The position numbers and the translations under genes are program-made. Shown in pieces: positions 45,601 to 57,053 of a DNA stretch of 64,000 bases; the stretch's first letter is position 1, and the number at the start of each line of letters is the position of its first letter. The DNA is taken from positions 16,213,853-16,277,852 of the forward strand of contig JBBCBC010000002.1 in the NCBI GenBank assembly GCA_037126765.1, written 5' to 3'. The notes beneath the pieces are model-generated. The model ran no database searches and was not told where the DNA came from. It saw only the letters and a list, made by a program, of their open reading frames with translations. Origin of the DNA: Stenogyne calaminthoides. Taxonomy: Eukaryota > Streptophyta > Magnoliopsida > Lamiales > Lamiaceae.

Positions 45601-48600
45601 TTTATGGGCGATTCACGCCTCTACGTCCCCGATAGCTTCTTGCCCGAGTGACACCCTCTCGGATGACCAGCGGCATGAATTAGAGGCTTTGCTATTGAAA
45701 TTTTCAGATATTACGCAACCTTTGCCGGGTCTTCCCCCGAGTCGTACCTATGATCATCGTATTGTGCTACATGCTGACTCCGGCCCGGTATTGGTTCGGC
45801 CTTACCGTTACAACCATGCTCAGAAGGACGAGATGGAGAAATTGGTCGAAGAAATGCTGGTTGCGGGCATCATTCGTCCAAGCTCAAGCCCATACTCAAG
45901 CCCGGTGCTATTGGTCCGTAAGAAAGATGGGTCTTGGCGCTTCTGTGTGGACTATAGGGCCTTGAATAAAGTGGATCGTGCGAATGGATATCCCATTCCG
46001 TAATTCGGGGAGTTGCTCGGCAAGCTTCGCAGGCACGCTATTTTTCAAGAAGTTGGATTTGCTGCAAGCGTACCTCGAGACGACATTCCCAAAACAGCCT
46101 TCCGAACCCACTCAGGTCATTATGAATTTTTGGTTATGCCGTTCGGGTTAACGAACGCCCCAGCCACCTTCCAGAGTTTAATGAATGACATTTTTCGCCC
46201 TTACCTCCGCCGTTTTGCTTTGGTATTTTTCGACGACATCCTCATCTACAGTTCAAGTTGGAAGACACACATACGACATCTTGAGCTCGCCTTCCGTACT
46301 TTGTCTACTCATTCCTTGGTGATTAATCCAAAGAAATGCACATTGGGCAGCCAATCCATTGAGTACTTGGGACATGTGGTGTCGTTCGACGGGGTAAGGA
46401 TGGATCTGGGTAAGGTGGCAGCAGTGGTGGAATGGCCTCGACCTCAGTCCTTGAGGGGTCTACGGGGTTTTCTGGGGTTAACGGGCTACTATCGTCGGTT
46501 TATTCAAAATTATGGGAAGATAGCAAGCCCACTCACGGCCTTGTTAAAGAAGGATATCAGCTCGAAATTTCATTGGCCACCCGAGGCAGAGTCAGCTTTC
46601 CACGAGCTGAAAACAACTCTCACTACGGCACCCGTGCTCCGTATGCCAGACTTTACGAAACATTTCGTCATTGAGTGTGACGCCTCGGGGCGTGGTTTGG
46701 GCGCCGTATTGATGCAAGATAAGCAACCAGTGGCTTATTTTAGCAAACAAATTGCCGGCCGTACATTGTCAAGGTCTGCCTATGAACGAGAATTGATGGC
46801 GTTGGTGTTAGCGGTCCAACATTGGAGACCGTATTTGTTGGGCCGGCGCTTTACGGTCCGCATTGACCAGAGGAGTTTAAAACATCTCCTCACGCAACCA
46901 CTCACAACACCAGCTCAGCAGAATTGGGCGGCAAAACAGCTGGGGTACGACTTTGAAATCATCTATAAAGAAGGGGTCAATAATAAGGCGCCGATGCTTT
47001 ATCCCGTTGCCACGACGAGGCCGAATTTTCGGCTATTTCATTACCTCAGTGGGTGGATTGGTCGGACCTGTAGTCGTCGGTCCTGGCAGACGAAGGCCTT
47101 TCAAAAATTATCTCGGACCTTCAAGCGGGCCGGCCCGCACCGAAGCACTATACGTGGGTATGTAACACATTGTTTTACAAAGGCAGGTTGGTAATTCCGA
47201 AATCTTCACGGTGGGTACATACCTTGCTCCAAGAATTCCACATGACACCGGGGGGTCATGCCGGGGCATTGAGAACGTACAAACGGTTGGCGGCAATTGT
47301 GTATTGGCAGGGGATGATTCGAATGGTGATGAAATTCGTGGCAGAATGCGATGTGTGCCAGAAAAATAAATACGAGACTAAATCGCCCGCGGGGCTGCTC
47401 ACTCCGTTGCCTCTCCCTAGCCAAGTGTGGGAGGATATTAGCATGGACTTCATTACCGGATTTCCTCGCTCGGGGGGAGTGGATTGCATTCTGGTTGTCG
47501 TGGATCGTTTCTCTAAGTACGGTCATTTTCTGGGCCTCCGGCATCCGTTTACGGCGAAATCTGTGGCTGAGGTATTCATGCAGGAGGTGGTGAAGTTACA
47601 CGGGGTTCGAGCTCGATTGTTTCCGACCGGGATCCCGTGTTCCTAAGTTCCTTCTGGCGCGAGTTGTTTAAAACGTTGGGCACGAAGTTGAGGATGAGCT
47701 CGGCGTATCATCCAGAAACGGACGGCCAAACGGAGGTACTTAATCGATGTGTTGAAACGTATTTGCGTTGCTTTGCCTCTGAATGTCCTAAGCAGTGGGG
47801 GTAAGTGGTTGTCGTGGGCTGAGTTTTGCTACAATACGGGGTTCCAATCCGCAGCAGGCACGACCCCGTTCGAGGTGGTCTACGGCCGCCCTCCACCTCC
47901 GTTAGCCCCGTTCTTGCCTGGGGAAATCCGAGTCCAGGTTTTGGCCGACTCGCTGAGGGAGCGGGATGTGATTTTGTGCGACTTGCGGGCCCATTTGGAG
48001 AGGGCGCAGAGCCGTATGCTTCGCGAGGCGAATAAGCATCGCCGGGATCTGGAATTTGCAGTGGGGGATCAGGTTTACTTGAAATTCCGGCCTTATCGCC
48101 AACGTAGTTTGTTCGCTAAGGGTTCGGCAAAGTTGGCACCCCGTTTCTTTGGGCCTTTTGTGGTGTTGGCTCGTGTGGGTAAGGTGGCGTATCGTTTGGA
48201 TCTTCCAGCTGGGTCGCTCATCCACCCTGTTTTTCATGTGTCGCTACTTAAGCCTGCGATTGGGTCGGTGGACGCATCACCCACATTACCAGAAGACTTG
48301 CTTGCAGTGGAGCCTCCCAATTTGTCGGATTTTGTGGTGGACTCGCGACAGATTTTACGGGATGGGTTGACGGTGGACCAAGTCTTGATTCGTTGGAAGG
48401 ACTTGGGGAGCGAGGAGGATACTTGGTTGGACGCGGCGGATGTGGCGGGACAGTTTCCAGATTTCAACCTAGAGGTCAAGGTTGTTTCGGGGGAGGGAGC
48501 AATTGATAGGGCGCCGCCACTCAAGGTGTAGCATCGGAGGAAGAAGAAGATGCCGGCGTAGTGTTTGATGAATTGCAAGAGTTATTAATTTATGACCTTT

Positions 48601-51600
48601 AAGTTTCGTACTTTAATTATATTTCTGATTAGGAGTTGAACTTTCCTTTTGTTCGTTGGAGTCCTTTATTTTCGTGGTTCGTGGCTCTTAATGGGCCGAG
48701 TTGTCAGACTATTTATTTGCGGGCGTTTTGCCCTAGTGGTTTATCAGAAAATTATAGTTTATTTCGGCCGTATTGGCTTGGGCAGAGATATTCTCTGTGG
48801 ATCCTCTTCGAGGGTTTTGTGTTCGTGTTGGTGTTCTTCGCTCAGTAACAGGTAGAACCTATCAGGGTATACTAGTCATTTTATACAAATAATCATTAGT
48901 ATTAAATGACTTTCTTAATCTGTATGATAAACTGAAATCAACTGTTAAAGTGGAACAGAGGTAGTATATCCTATGCAAAATTCGCTCATGCTTGCAAAAT
49001 TAGTTTGCTCTTTTCATGGATTTGAAACTCTCTGTTATTTACACCGTAATAAATTGAAGGTTCTATGTCAATATGCAGTAAGATATACATGATAAGCCTG
49101 TGTGAAAAAAACAATTCCAATTTATTTTTTTCACCAACTTTCTCCTAGTGCAAGCAAGCACGTGAATATGGGCTTTAGGCTGAAGATATGCATCTATAGT
49201 AGCTAATGTCTATAGTTGTATATCAGCAGGATTGGTGCCAGTCATTCAACGTATGAAGTATGATGGAAAATTTCTTGAATCTGTGGAAACACTATCCAGC
49301 ATAAAAGATCCTGCAGCAGGCTGGATCGAGGTTTCGGTTGGTGGTAAGTTTGTTAAAGCCCAGATGAAGCTTTTCTATCACAGCTGTTTGTCTACTTCTC
49401 TGTATTCTGTTGTCTAAAATGTATGTTGCTATGTAGTACAACTGATTACAACACTACTTCTAATTTCTAAATTTTGTTTCCTGATATATACAACCCAGAT
49501 AGTAATGAAACGAGGACAAGTAAGTTATAACAACTTAGAAAAAGATCGTTACTTCTAACACATCTATAATTCTGCCTTTTAATAATATTTGCACGGGTTT
49601 TAATGTAGGAATTGTTTATTAGTATTAAAAGGGATAAAGTTGCTTTCTGACGAGGGTTGAATGGTAATTAAAGGAGATAATATTCACTTTAGTGTGGGAA
49701 AAGTAATGACATATGGTGTAATATTGAGATGTTTGAAGGTGTTTTGTATAAAAAGATAAGGTTGCTTTATTACCATTTAAGAAAATGTTCAATTAAGTGA
49801 GGGACGGACCCTTTGGGAAAATATTCAAATAAGGGGGATGGAGGGAGTACTTTTTTCCCCCCCTGAAACTGCTGACTGTGATATGAAAAAGAGAAATTAT
49901 GGAGACATGGTTTACAAGGCTATGGAATTCTGAGGGAGGTAGGCTGAAGGTTGGGATAAACATGCTCTAGCCTTCTTGGTCATACTGCTATGTTACCAAA
50001 TTCATGCACATGTTGATTGCTTTTGTCAGCTTAGAAAATCTTTAATCAACAATTTTGGATCCTTTATTTAAAGCAAAAACACTGCTTCATTCCTGTCAAT
50101 TCCATAGATCTCTTCAATGGAATGCATCTCCATTCATCATATATAAATCTACCATTTATTTTGGCAAGCTGAACACACAAACCAGAGAAAAAGATATCAC
50201 GGATAAGCCAATTTTTGCTTCTCAAGAAATAACATTGAGCTTTAATGTATTATATCTAACTCAATTAAACACCACCAGCGAGCCCATCTTAAAGAATGGC
50301 ATACCATTGACGATACATTTGGCACTGGTATACAATGTACTCATGTAATGAGTGTTGGAAATGAGTTTGCAGATGCTGTGGTGACCATTTCTTCTTCTTT
50401 TGTTTTTTTTTTTATCTTTTTTTAATTTTTTCTTCCATATCGGCTAGTTTAGTGATAATGCACTGATGGATACTGTTTTTCATTTGATAAGTTATGGTAC
50501 CGAAACATGTAATGAAGCTCTACATCGACTGCTGCGAGGAACTATCCGAACCACCTAACTTGGAAGTGGTGCGAAGATTGTATAACTTAGAGGTAATATA
50601 TGAAATTCATAGTGGTTTATGTACTGCTGAATGGAATGTTTTTAAGTCATCAAATCTAAAGAAACTCAAATATAGTTTATATTACCATTTCTTGGTGAAC
50701 TTTAACAGGTGTCAGAGGACGAAATTCTAGTGTCTGATTGTCAATTGCGAGATATATCCATAGCCCCATTGTTGAGTGCCCTTCAAATGCACAAAACACT
50801 TGCTGTATTGGACCTTTCTCATAATTTATTAGGTAAATGAATTTGTTCTTTCTCATAATCATAGTCGAAACTTGTTTCTTTTTCTTGGATTCAAATTTGA
50901 ATATTTAACTTTGCAGGAAATGGCACCGTCGAGAAACTCAAACAAGTATTCATGTCATCAGGACAAAGTTATGGTGGAATTGTTCTGAATATGCATTGTA
51001 ATCGACTTGGTCCAGCTGCTTTATTTCAGGTCATGAATTTCTTATAGCCAACCAAATATCCATTTGTTGGTCCGTAAAATCAATGTCACTGTTCTCTACA
51101 TTGGTGCCAAAATAGCTAAGTTTTGCAACATATACTCAAAGTCCTAGAACCATCCAAAATTTCTCGTAGTTCATTTCTTTAATGAAGTGCCACATTCAAG
51201 AAAAATGGTTTAAGTTGAACGCAGCTTACTTTGCTAATTGTGGAGAAACAGTAAAACCATTTATAATTAGTATTATGAATGTTGTTATTGTTTTTTTTTA
51301 TTATTCTAATAATGATAATGATATCAGTACTAGTGTAGAGATCCTAATGTGCGTTTTCTTTTTGACTAAAAGATATGTGAGTGCCCAGTGCTTTATGCAC
51401 GTCTGGAAGTTCTCGACATATCAGGAAACTCTTTGACTGATGCTTGTGCGTCATATTTGTCAACTATCCTTAGGTCCTGCAAAGGTGAAGCCTATTAACT
51501 TGTTGCTGAATCCTTAGAATGATGCTTTGCCAGTCAAGTTTCTTATTTTAAAAGAAAACCAATGAAGTCCTAAGGTGATGTTTGTTTTGGGTTTTAGGTG

Positions 51601-54600
51601 ACTTTAAAAAATCAGTTTTGAAATGTAGCGGACTTTGAAATCCTGGCAAATTGTAAGGTGTGCATTTTTTTATTTTTTTTTAAGGTTTGAGTAGGGTCAA
51701 ATTTAACTTTATGTCAAATCAATGTGTAAGAATTAATAATGTTGTATTATTGTATTGTTATTGGGTGTGGTTGTAATGATTGGATTATGTGGGTTATGGT
51801 TTAAATATATTAAAGTGTAAGGAGAGAATCAATTATATTGGAAAGTGCGATAGTAGGTTTATAGGTGTTGTGGTGGTTTTATGCATTAAGATTTCAAAAT
51901 CCTAAAGTAGAACAGGATTTAGATTTGTAAATCCGAAACCTAGTTTTTAAAACCCAAAACAAACATCACCCAAGTGTCTATTCAACTTAGACTGAACATA
52001 AAAAAACATTGATAGCGTCCTAATTATTTACATGCCCTCTGGTAAATAATAAGAAATTCTCCGTGTGCAGCTCTTTATAGTTTGAATATAGAGAACTGTT
52101 CAGTCACATCAAGAACAATTCTTAAGGTTGCTGATTCACTAGATTCTGGATCAGTACTCACACATCTTTGTATAGGTAGCTTCTACTTAAATACCAGATG
52201 ACATGATTGCAAATCTATCATCTTCTCTTTCAGGATAACAATTTGGGGATTTTTCTTTCTTCAACAGGACAAAACCACCCTGTATCTGGCAATGCTGTTA
52301 TCAATCTTTTGCTCAAGCTTGCCACTATAACAGGGTCTATATTTTATGAATTTATGCCTACATTGCTCTTACATTTCTATAAAAAGTAAATGTGGATATC
52401 AAACTGTTACTCTTTTTTCAGGTTTCAAGAGCTTAATCTAAATGGCATAAAGCTCAGCAGGCCTGTGGTTGACAGCCTTTGCCAACTCGCCAAGGACTGT
52501 TACTTGTCTGGTTTGCTGCTGGGAAACAGTAACATTGGAACTGTGAGTTATCATCAATTTATTTGTCATGTTTCAGGAAGGGGTATAAATGAGCTGAATT
52601 GAGTCAAGTATTCTCAAGTTCGAACTCAACTCGAAGTTCGGCTTGAACTCTATCTGGCTCAAATGCTCAATTCTCTCGAACTCGATGGAAAACTCGAAAT
52701 ACTCTCGACTCGATAATTCACATAACAGTTAGTAGATATTTTTATGTTTTTATTTGTTATAATTAGCATGTAAAGGGTTAAATAGTAAAATCACAGGAGC
52801 ACAATTAGGCTCGCGAACCTCGTATTATTGAGCTCAACTTTAGTTCAAACTACTCGAGTTGCTCGAGCTGGACTCAATTAAACTTGAGTCGAATTCGAGA
52901 TTTTTACCAATCGAGCATGAGTAGAATTGCTCATACGCCTAGTTTAGGTACTGTAATATCACCTAAAATATATGATTTTTGCTTTATGCACTTTTATAAC
53001 CTAGGGCTCTTGTTTGTCAATTTGCAACCACTCATGTGGTGGTTGTAGATCGTAAGGGTATTATGTATGTTTCTAGCTTACGAAACACGAGATTTTACTT
53101 TCAAAATCCTAATGCATGTTTGTTTGTAGGATTGCGCAAACTATATCTTTAAAGTTTAAATACACTAAAATCCTGACCTATAATACCTACATTCTCTATC
53201 ATATTTTTCCTTTTTCCAGTAACACACTCATAATATAATAATCTCACTGTCAATACTTACCTTTCTGCTATCTTTTTCTTGGTCCTACTTTACTTTATCT
53301 TATCAATCAAATATACACAAAAATCAAATTCACCTTTTCACTATTCTAGGATTTCTCTGATTGGAAATCCATGAATAGTAAAAAAGTGAGTTTGACTTTT
53401 GTATATGTTTGATTGAAGATGTAGTAGGGTAGGATTGAGAAAAAAAAATGACAAAAAAATAAGTGATGATGAGATTATTATATTGTGAAAAATAAAATGT
53501 GTGTTATTGGGAGAAGGAAAAGTATGAGAGAGAATGTAAGAGAGTGTAGGTATCATAAGCTAGGATTGTGGTGTATTTTGAAATTTAGCTTGTATAATCC
53601 TACAAACAAATATACTTTTGCTTGTAAAATCCTCAAGTTGGATTTGTATGAACAAGGAAATTACCTTCTATCTCTTTGCCTAATCCATTTTCTTTCTCCA
53701 TGTCCGTTCATCAATGTTGGCTAGTTGACAAATATGATGCATCAAAAGGTCCTTAAACTATCATCTTTTGCTTCGATAGGTTCCTAAACTATTTTTTGTT
53801 TTAAGAAGTCCTCTAAGACGAGGTAAATTGACATAATCTTTTGATCCACCTTAATGGTCCGTTAAATAGTGTAAATGTCAACTTCATTATCTTAATTATA
53901 CAACAAATTATTTTTCTCGAGCCATTTTGGGTATTTTATCACCTGAAGTATTAGAGTTAACACAACTTGCACAAAATACATTTGGATATTAATAAATTTA
54001 ACATACATATTATTTAATGGGAGTATGAGACCATTAACATAAATTGAAAAAATCCTTCACTTTTGTCTCGAGGAAGCTCGTGAAACAAAATTTCAATACT
54101 TGTAAGATTTTATATAAAGAAAAAAATTGTTCAAGGACCTATCGAAGTAAAAGTTAATAGTTTAGGGATTTATCGATGCTTTATGTCTTGAGAAATTGAT
54201 ATAGTAAAATGCATATTAGATGTGGGACTTATGATACACAAAATTTAGTGTTTCCTTTATGCTTAATAAATAACTTGAGGATGCTTTTTAGGAAAGCGCT
54301 ATACAGTTGATCAAACCACTATCCAAGGACACCGGGGAGCTGGTCAGGCTCGATCTATCTGTGTGTGGACTTACTTCTGACTACATTGTTAGGTTGAATG
54401 ATGAAGCATCTTTGATCACTAGTATTCTTGAATTGAATCTTGGTGGAAATCCAATCAGGAAAGAGGTTCGATTCTTTTTACTGGTTTACCAATCATTATT
54501 AATGACACCTTTTCTGATAAAGCCTACGCATAATTCTGAAATGTTTAACAAGACGATATGATATGAAACCGGAGCTCCTAATATATCATTCTAACAAACA

Positions 54601-56071
54601 AACTAAACCTTTAATTCCAAATAATTAGGGTAGGCTACTCTAGTATATCATTCTAATGAATTGTTTTCAAAAGCTACCATTTCGCGTATATGTTTGTGCT
54701 ATTTATATTTTGATGTACAAATAGGACATTCAAGATTAGTTCTGCACTATTATGTAAATATACTGATTATTTGCTGGTATTAGTGCTTGGACTACACATG
54801 CCTAGTAGCAATATGATAAGATGTATTTCCGCACATACTTGATTGGATAAAATAAGAAATGGATGCATAAAAAGGAAGAAGGGGTAGCCCAAATAAAGGG
54901 TATATTGCACGAAATCTCCTTGTGGTTTGTTAATGTTGATCCCCTCGTAGTTTGAAAATTGCATGAAATAACCCTGTGATTTATTAAATAAAGGTAACTC
55001 TCCTTTCTTTTTCAGAAAGAGTCAACAATTATATCTATTTCTTCTGTTTTCCGGTTACGCCATTTACAGTATAGTCTCAAGACTTCGGTATTTGGAAAAT
55101 CAAGATATGAGAAATAGATAACACCGTTAACTCGTTTCTGGAAAAAAGGGATAGTTAGAGGGGGGACTTCGTGCAATTTCCAAACCTTAATGGGATTTCC
55201 CCAACATTTCTAGACCATGAGGGAGTTCCGTGCAATAAACCCTCCAAATAAATGAGGAAAAATCCAGAAACACATTTAAGATGGTTCAGGGTCTTCATGC
55301 ACGTACATAAGAGACCTTTAGATGACCCAGTTTGGTATATGTAGTTCATCAAGATTTGGAAAGTTACTAATAAAATAGGGTATGTTATACTTTATATAAA
55401 TTAAAACATACATTGTGTCCAAAAGCGTAGGCAAGATATGATCCATGTAGTGGGATCAATGCTGGGTTTATCATGGTTGAGTTACATCATCATTTATTGC
55501 TGTTATAATTCTCTACAATTCCTAAACACAGGGAAGCAGTGAAGTAGCATCTTTAATCAGCAAGCCAGGGTGTTGTTTAAGAGTTGTGGTGTTGTCCAAA
55601 TGTGAACTCGGTCTGATAGGTGTCACTCGCATCCTTGGAGCATTATCAGAGAATCACACCATTGAAGAACTTAACCTAGCTGACAATATTTGTCTGAATG
55701 AAATCGAAGCTGCAACAAGAATCTTACAATCGTCAGAAGAAAGGTCCAAAGACGAAGAGGTGTGCGTCTTAAACACAAACGAGGAACTGCTTGAAGTTGC
55801 TGACAGTGAAGAAGAAGAAGAAAATGAAGACGACGCAGAAAGCCAATCTGTCCAACAACTTGCTAATTCTATTAAAATGGCACGAAATTTGAAAGTTTTG
55901 GATCTTAGTGATAATGGCTTCTCTGTGGAAATCACAGACATGTTATTTTCAGCATGGTCTTCTCAAGGTAGAGCTAGTTTAGGACAGAGACATGTTGATG
56001 AAAACATTGCCCATTTTTCAGTGCTGGGGAGCAAGTGCTGTGGCATTAAGTCCTGTTGCAGGAAATTTTAG
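38237..56071 (+). CDS. TSK: TONSOKU (TSK/BRUSHY1/MGOUN3), complete 19-exon gene
   Basis: TSK is a nuclear protein of replication-coupled repair; in plants its TPR domain recognises newly deposited histone H3.1. Exons: 38237-38524, 38787-39584, 39931-40107, 40332-40423, 40777-40875, 40968-41440, 41526-41566, 41644-41895, 42496-42643, 49230-49343, 50492-50592, 50709-50832, 50917-51029, 51373-51484, 52071-52175, 52268-52334, 52422-52542, 54292-54465, 55532-56071. They sum to 3939 nt, one open frame of 1312 residues plus stop, close to the Arabidopsis protein (about 1311). N-terminal TPRs, a central UBL-like segment and C-terminal leucine-rich repeats are visible. All junctions are GT-AG except intron 4 (GC-AG). 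The ATG is preceded by an in-frame TAA (38228). Intron 9 is 6.6 kb because of transposons. Confidence 0.93.
39604..39673. repeat. (CA)n(TA)n microsatellite in TSK intron 2
   Basis: A CA run (39604-39650) passes into a TA run (39650-39673), starting 20 bp after the exon 2 donor (GT at 39585). It is likely polymorphic. Confidence 0.95.
40424..40776 (+). other. TSK: GC-AG intron (TSK intron 4)
   Basis: The donor reads CAG|GCAAGT (40421-40429), the consensus for the rare GC-AG class, and the acceptor is TTACAG|GATTGC. Splicing here gives GGC TAC AGG ATT, continuing the TPR repeat. The only nearby GT (40428) would give an immediate stop. Confidence 0.85.
42040..42420. mobile_element. Tourist-like MITE remnant in TSK intron 8
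   Basis: It begins GGGGTGTTTGTTGAAG and carries TTGATGAATAGTAAAA and TGTATATGTTTGA, shared with the elements at 31446 and 53090. The right end (CCTATAACAAAG) only partly mirrors the left. No clear target duplication. Confidence 0.45.
43051..43109. repeat. Perfect 19-bp inverted repeat in TSK intron 9
   Basis: CAGATACAAAGTGCAGAAA (43051-43069) is mirrored exactly at 43091-43109 with a 21-base loop that repeats GTGCAGAAATTT. It could fold into a stable hairpin and may be the centre of a small foldback element. Confidence 0.75.
43607..43963 (+). mobile_element. 5' LTR of intronic gypsy element
   Basis: TGATAGGGCGCC...GTGGAACCTATCA. It is followed by ATTGGTCGACCTCGCC, which I cannot match to a standard tRNA primer site. 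Confidence 0.9.
43964..45003 (+). pseudogene. Gypsy gag, broken
   Basis: No single frame spans the region; fragments in all frames are Arg/Pro-rich. A degraded zinc knuckle KCYRCSQPSR...KCDAKF lies at about 44943-44999, just before the protease, where a gypsy nucleocapsid is expected. Assignment rests on position and this motif. Confidence 0.6.
45004..48531 (+). pseudogene. Gypsy pol with chromodomain, broken
   Basis: The aspartic protease has DSGASHCF (45211-45234). RT (45689-46550) has VDYRALNKV, MPFGLTNAPATFQ and the catalytic FFDDILIY near 46229. A stop and small deletion near 46003-46060 remove the LDLRSGYHQI block. RNase H has CDASGRGLGAVL at 46678. Integrase has an HHCC zinc site (47239-47370), DFITGFPRSGG, a broken core near 47620, AYHPETDGQTE at 47705 and GPFVVLARVGKVAYRLDLP at 48151. 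The chromodomain (about 48325-48460: VDQVLIRWKDLGSEEDTWL) targets integration to modified histones in this family. The frame ends 28 bp inside the 3' LTR. Confidence 0.9.
48489..48499 (+). other. Polypurine tract of the intronic gypsy element
   Basis: GGGGGAGGGAG ends four bases before the 3' LTR start and overlaps the pol coding frame. Confidence 0.75.
48504..48864 (+). mobile_element. 3' LTR of intronic gypsy element
   Basis: TGATAGGGCGCC...GTAGAACCTATCA, followed by the duplication GGGTA (48865-48869). Confidence 0.9.
49600..49850. mobile_element. Possible Stowaway-like MITE end in TSK intron 10
   Basis: The right edge GGATGGAGGGAGTAC (49836-49850) is a typical Stowaway terminus, preceded by TTAAGAAAATGTTCAATTAA. 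I do not find the matching left end. Confidence 0.4.
51574..51971. mobile_element. Tourist-like MITE in TSK intron 14
   Basis: Inverted ends GGTGATGTTTGTTTTGGG (51574) and, reversed, GGGTGATGTTTGTTTTGGG (51971) are nearly perfect over more than 20 bp. The left flank is TAA and the right flank AAG, so the 3-bp duplication is not exact. The terminus is close to that of the element at 31446. Confidence 0.75.
52579..52942. mobile_element. hAT-like MITE in TSK intron 17
   Basis: It starts GGGGTATAAATGAGC and ends GCTCATACGCCTAG. Both ends and the CTCGA/TCGAG-rich interior resemble the common plant MITE with GGGGTGTAAAYGAGC termini. An exact 8-bp duplication is not evident. Confidence 0.55.
53090..53635. 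repeat. Long foldback element in TSK intron 17
   Basis: The left half (53090-53355) is repeated in inverted form in the right half (53365-53635). The termini GTTTGTTTGTAGGATT and AATCCTACAAACAAA and the centre ACTATTC...GAATAGT are easy to see, with matching blocks throughout. It could form a hairpin RNA with arms of about 250 bases. Confidence 0.8.
53738..54181. mobile_element. Long-TIR MITE in TSK intron 17
   Basis: The left end (GCATCAAAAGGTCCTTAAACTA...TTCGATAGGT) is mirrored at the right end (ACCTATCGAAGTAAAAG...GGATTTATCGATGC) over about 50 bp with mismatches. Long inverted ends suggest a Mutator-like or foldback type. No target duplication found. Confidence 0.6.
54898..55243. mobile_element. 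Mutator-like MITE in TSK intron 18
   Basis: This 346-bp element has long inverted ends (GGGTATATTGCACGAAATCT; reversed right end AGGGTTTATTGCACGGAACT) and a perfect 9-bp duplication CCAAATAAA (54889-54897, 55244-55252). A 9-bp duplication is diagnostic of the Mutator superfamily. Confidence 0.85.
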
Positions 56072-57053
56072 CACATAATTGAACGCTGCACATCAACCTC
56101 TACTTATACTACCTTTTATTTTTTCAACTTTTAAGTATTTATTGTCACTTTGTAAAAATTGTAAAAAAGTAGTTTAACAGGAAATCAGAGATAAATTTGG
56201 AATATTGTTGTTGAACGAATGAAAAATGACATTTTTTTGGAGATGTGGTAATGTTCGATGGTTTATGTGATGAATTTAAGTTCAATATATGTTACTGATT
56301 AACTTGATTTTTGGATTAATTAATGTTTTGTATTAGGGAGAAGGCTAATCAGAGCGTGTGAAAAACTACAAGGAGTACAAAAAAAAACATGAGGCTCCCT
56401 ATTGTGATTTTTTTCAATGAAGGTGATAATATTAGATTGGAAGTTTGCGCCGTAGATTTAATGAAAGTAATATGATTTTAGGAATTTTTAATTTAAAAGA
56501 CTTGTCGGTGAAATTAATGCTGAGTATATAAAAAGTTAATGTGACCTTTGGTTATGTGAATTTCAACATTGTAATCTCGAAACAAACGTTGTGATTTGAT
56601 AATTTTTTTAGATTTTCAAGATGAATGCTATGATATTCATCACAAATTATTGAATTTTCCAGAAAATTTTAAAAGAGAGAAAGAATTGAGTGAAAAAAAT
56701 ATAGTATCCTCCAATTCAAAATAGCGACGTTTCAGCACACACATTGTTTTGAGTAGCTGAAGAAATTTTGACAAGTATTTTCACCAAGCAATTTTTTCAG
56801 TAGAAGTATTTTGTATATTGAAAAATATAAACACCGTTCAACATATAAACTAAAGTCTTTCTTTATATGATCTAATATTATCCTTTTATTTTATTTTTTC
56901 TGATTGCTCACTAATTACACGATGCAATTAGTGTGCATAAGTTGTTATCCTTATATAAAACCCTCTTTAAAATGAATGTTGTGTAATATATTGAAATTAA
57001 CTAATTAATTTACAAACAAATATAAAACTAATTATATTTAAATTCATCTAATA
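56072..57053. other. TSK 3' flank, AT-rich
   Basis: It contains the probable TSK 3' UTR (possible poly(A) signals such as AATGAAAAA near 56218). I see no other gene or clear transposon. Confidence 0.5.

Larger units (their letters stand above)
43607..48864 (+). mobile_element. Ty3/gypsy chromovirus (Reina-like) in TSK intron 9
   Basis: This 5258-bp element has LTRs of 357 and 361 bp, TG...CA ends and a perfect duplication GGGTA (43602-43606, 48865-48869). The order is gag, protease, RT, RNase H, integrase with chromodomain. The small size, short LTRs and C-terminal chromodomain fit the Reina clade of chromoviruses (inference). The LTRs differ at roughly 15 places by eye, so it is older than element C. 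It lies in the same direction as TSK. All reading frames are broken. Confidence 0.93.
43411..48964. mobile_element. Stowaway-like MITE split by a gypsy element
   Basis: Outside the gypsy element, the ends CTCCTAGCGTTCTTTAA (43411) and, reversed, CTACCTCTGTTCCACTTTAA (48964) match the plant CTCCCTCCGTTCC Stowaway terminus. Both are flanked by TA. Without the gypsy insertion it is about 290 bp. A GGGTA in it served as the gypsy target site. Confidence 0.6.
49230..56071 (+). other. TSK: TSK exons 10-19: leucine-rich repeat domain
   Basis: LRR units are visible as LAVLDLSHNLLG, GGIVLNMHCNRLG, LEVLDISGNSLT, LYSLNIENCSVT, FQELNLNGIKLS, LVRLDLSVCGLT, ILELNLGGNPIR, LRVVVLSKCELG, IEELNLADNICL and LKVLDLSDNGFS. 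One exon often carries about one repeat, which explains the many short exons. Exon 19 also holds a strongly acidic run (near 55808-55850) between the last two repeats. It ends with a Cys-rich tail (KCCGIKSCCRKF, TAG at 56069-56071). All exon phases agree across the transposon-loaded introns. Confidence 0.85.
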
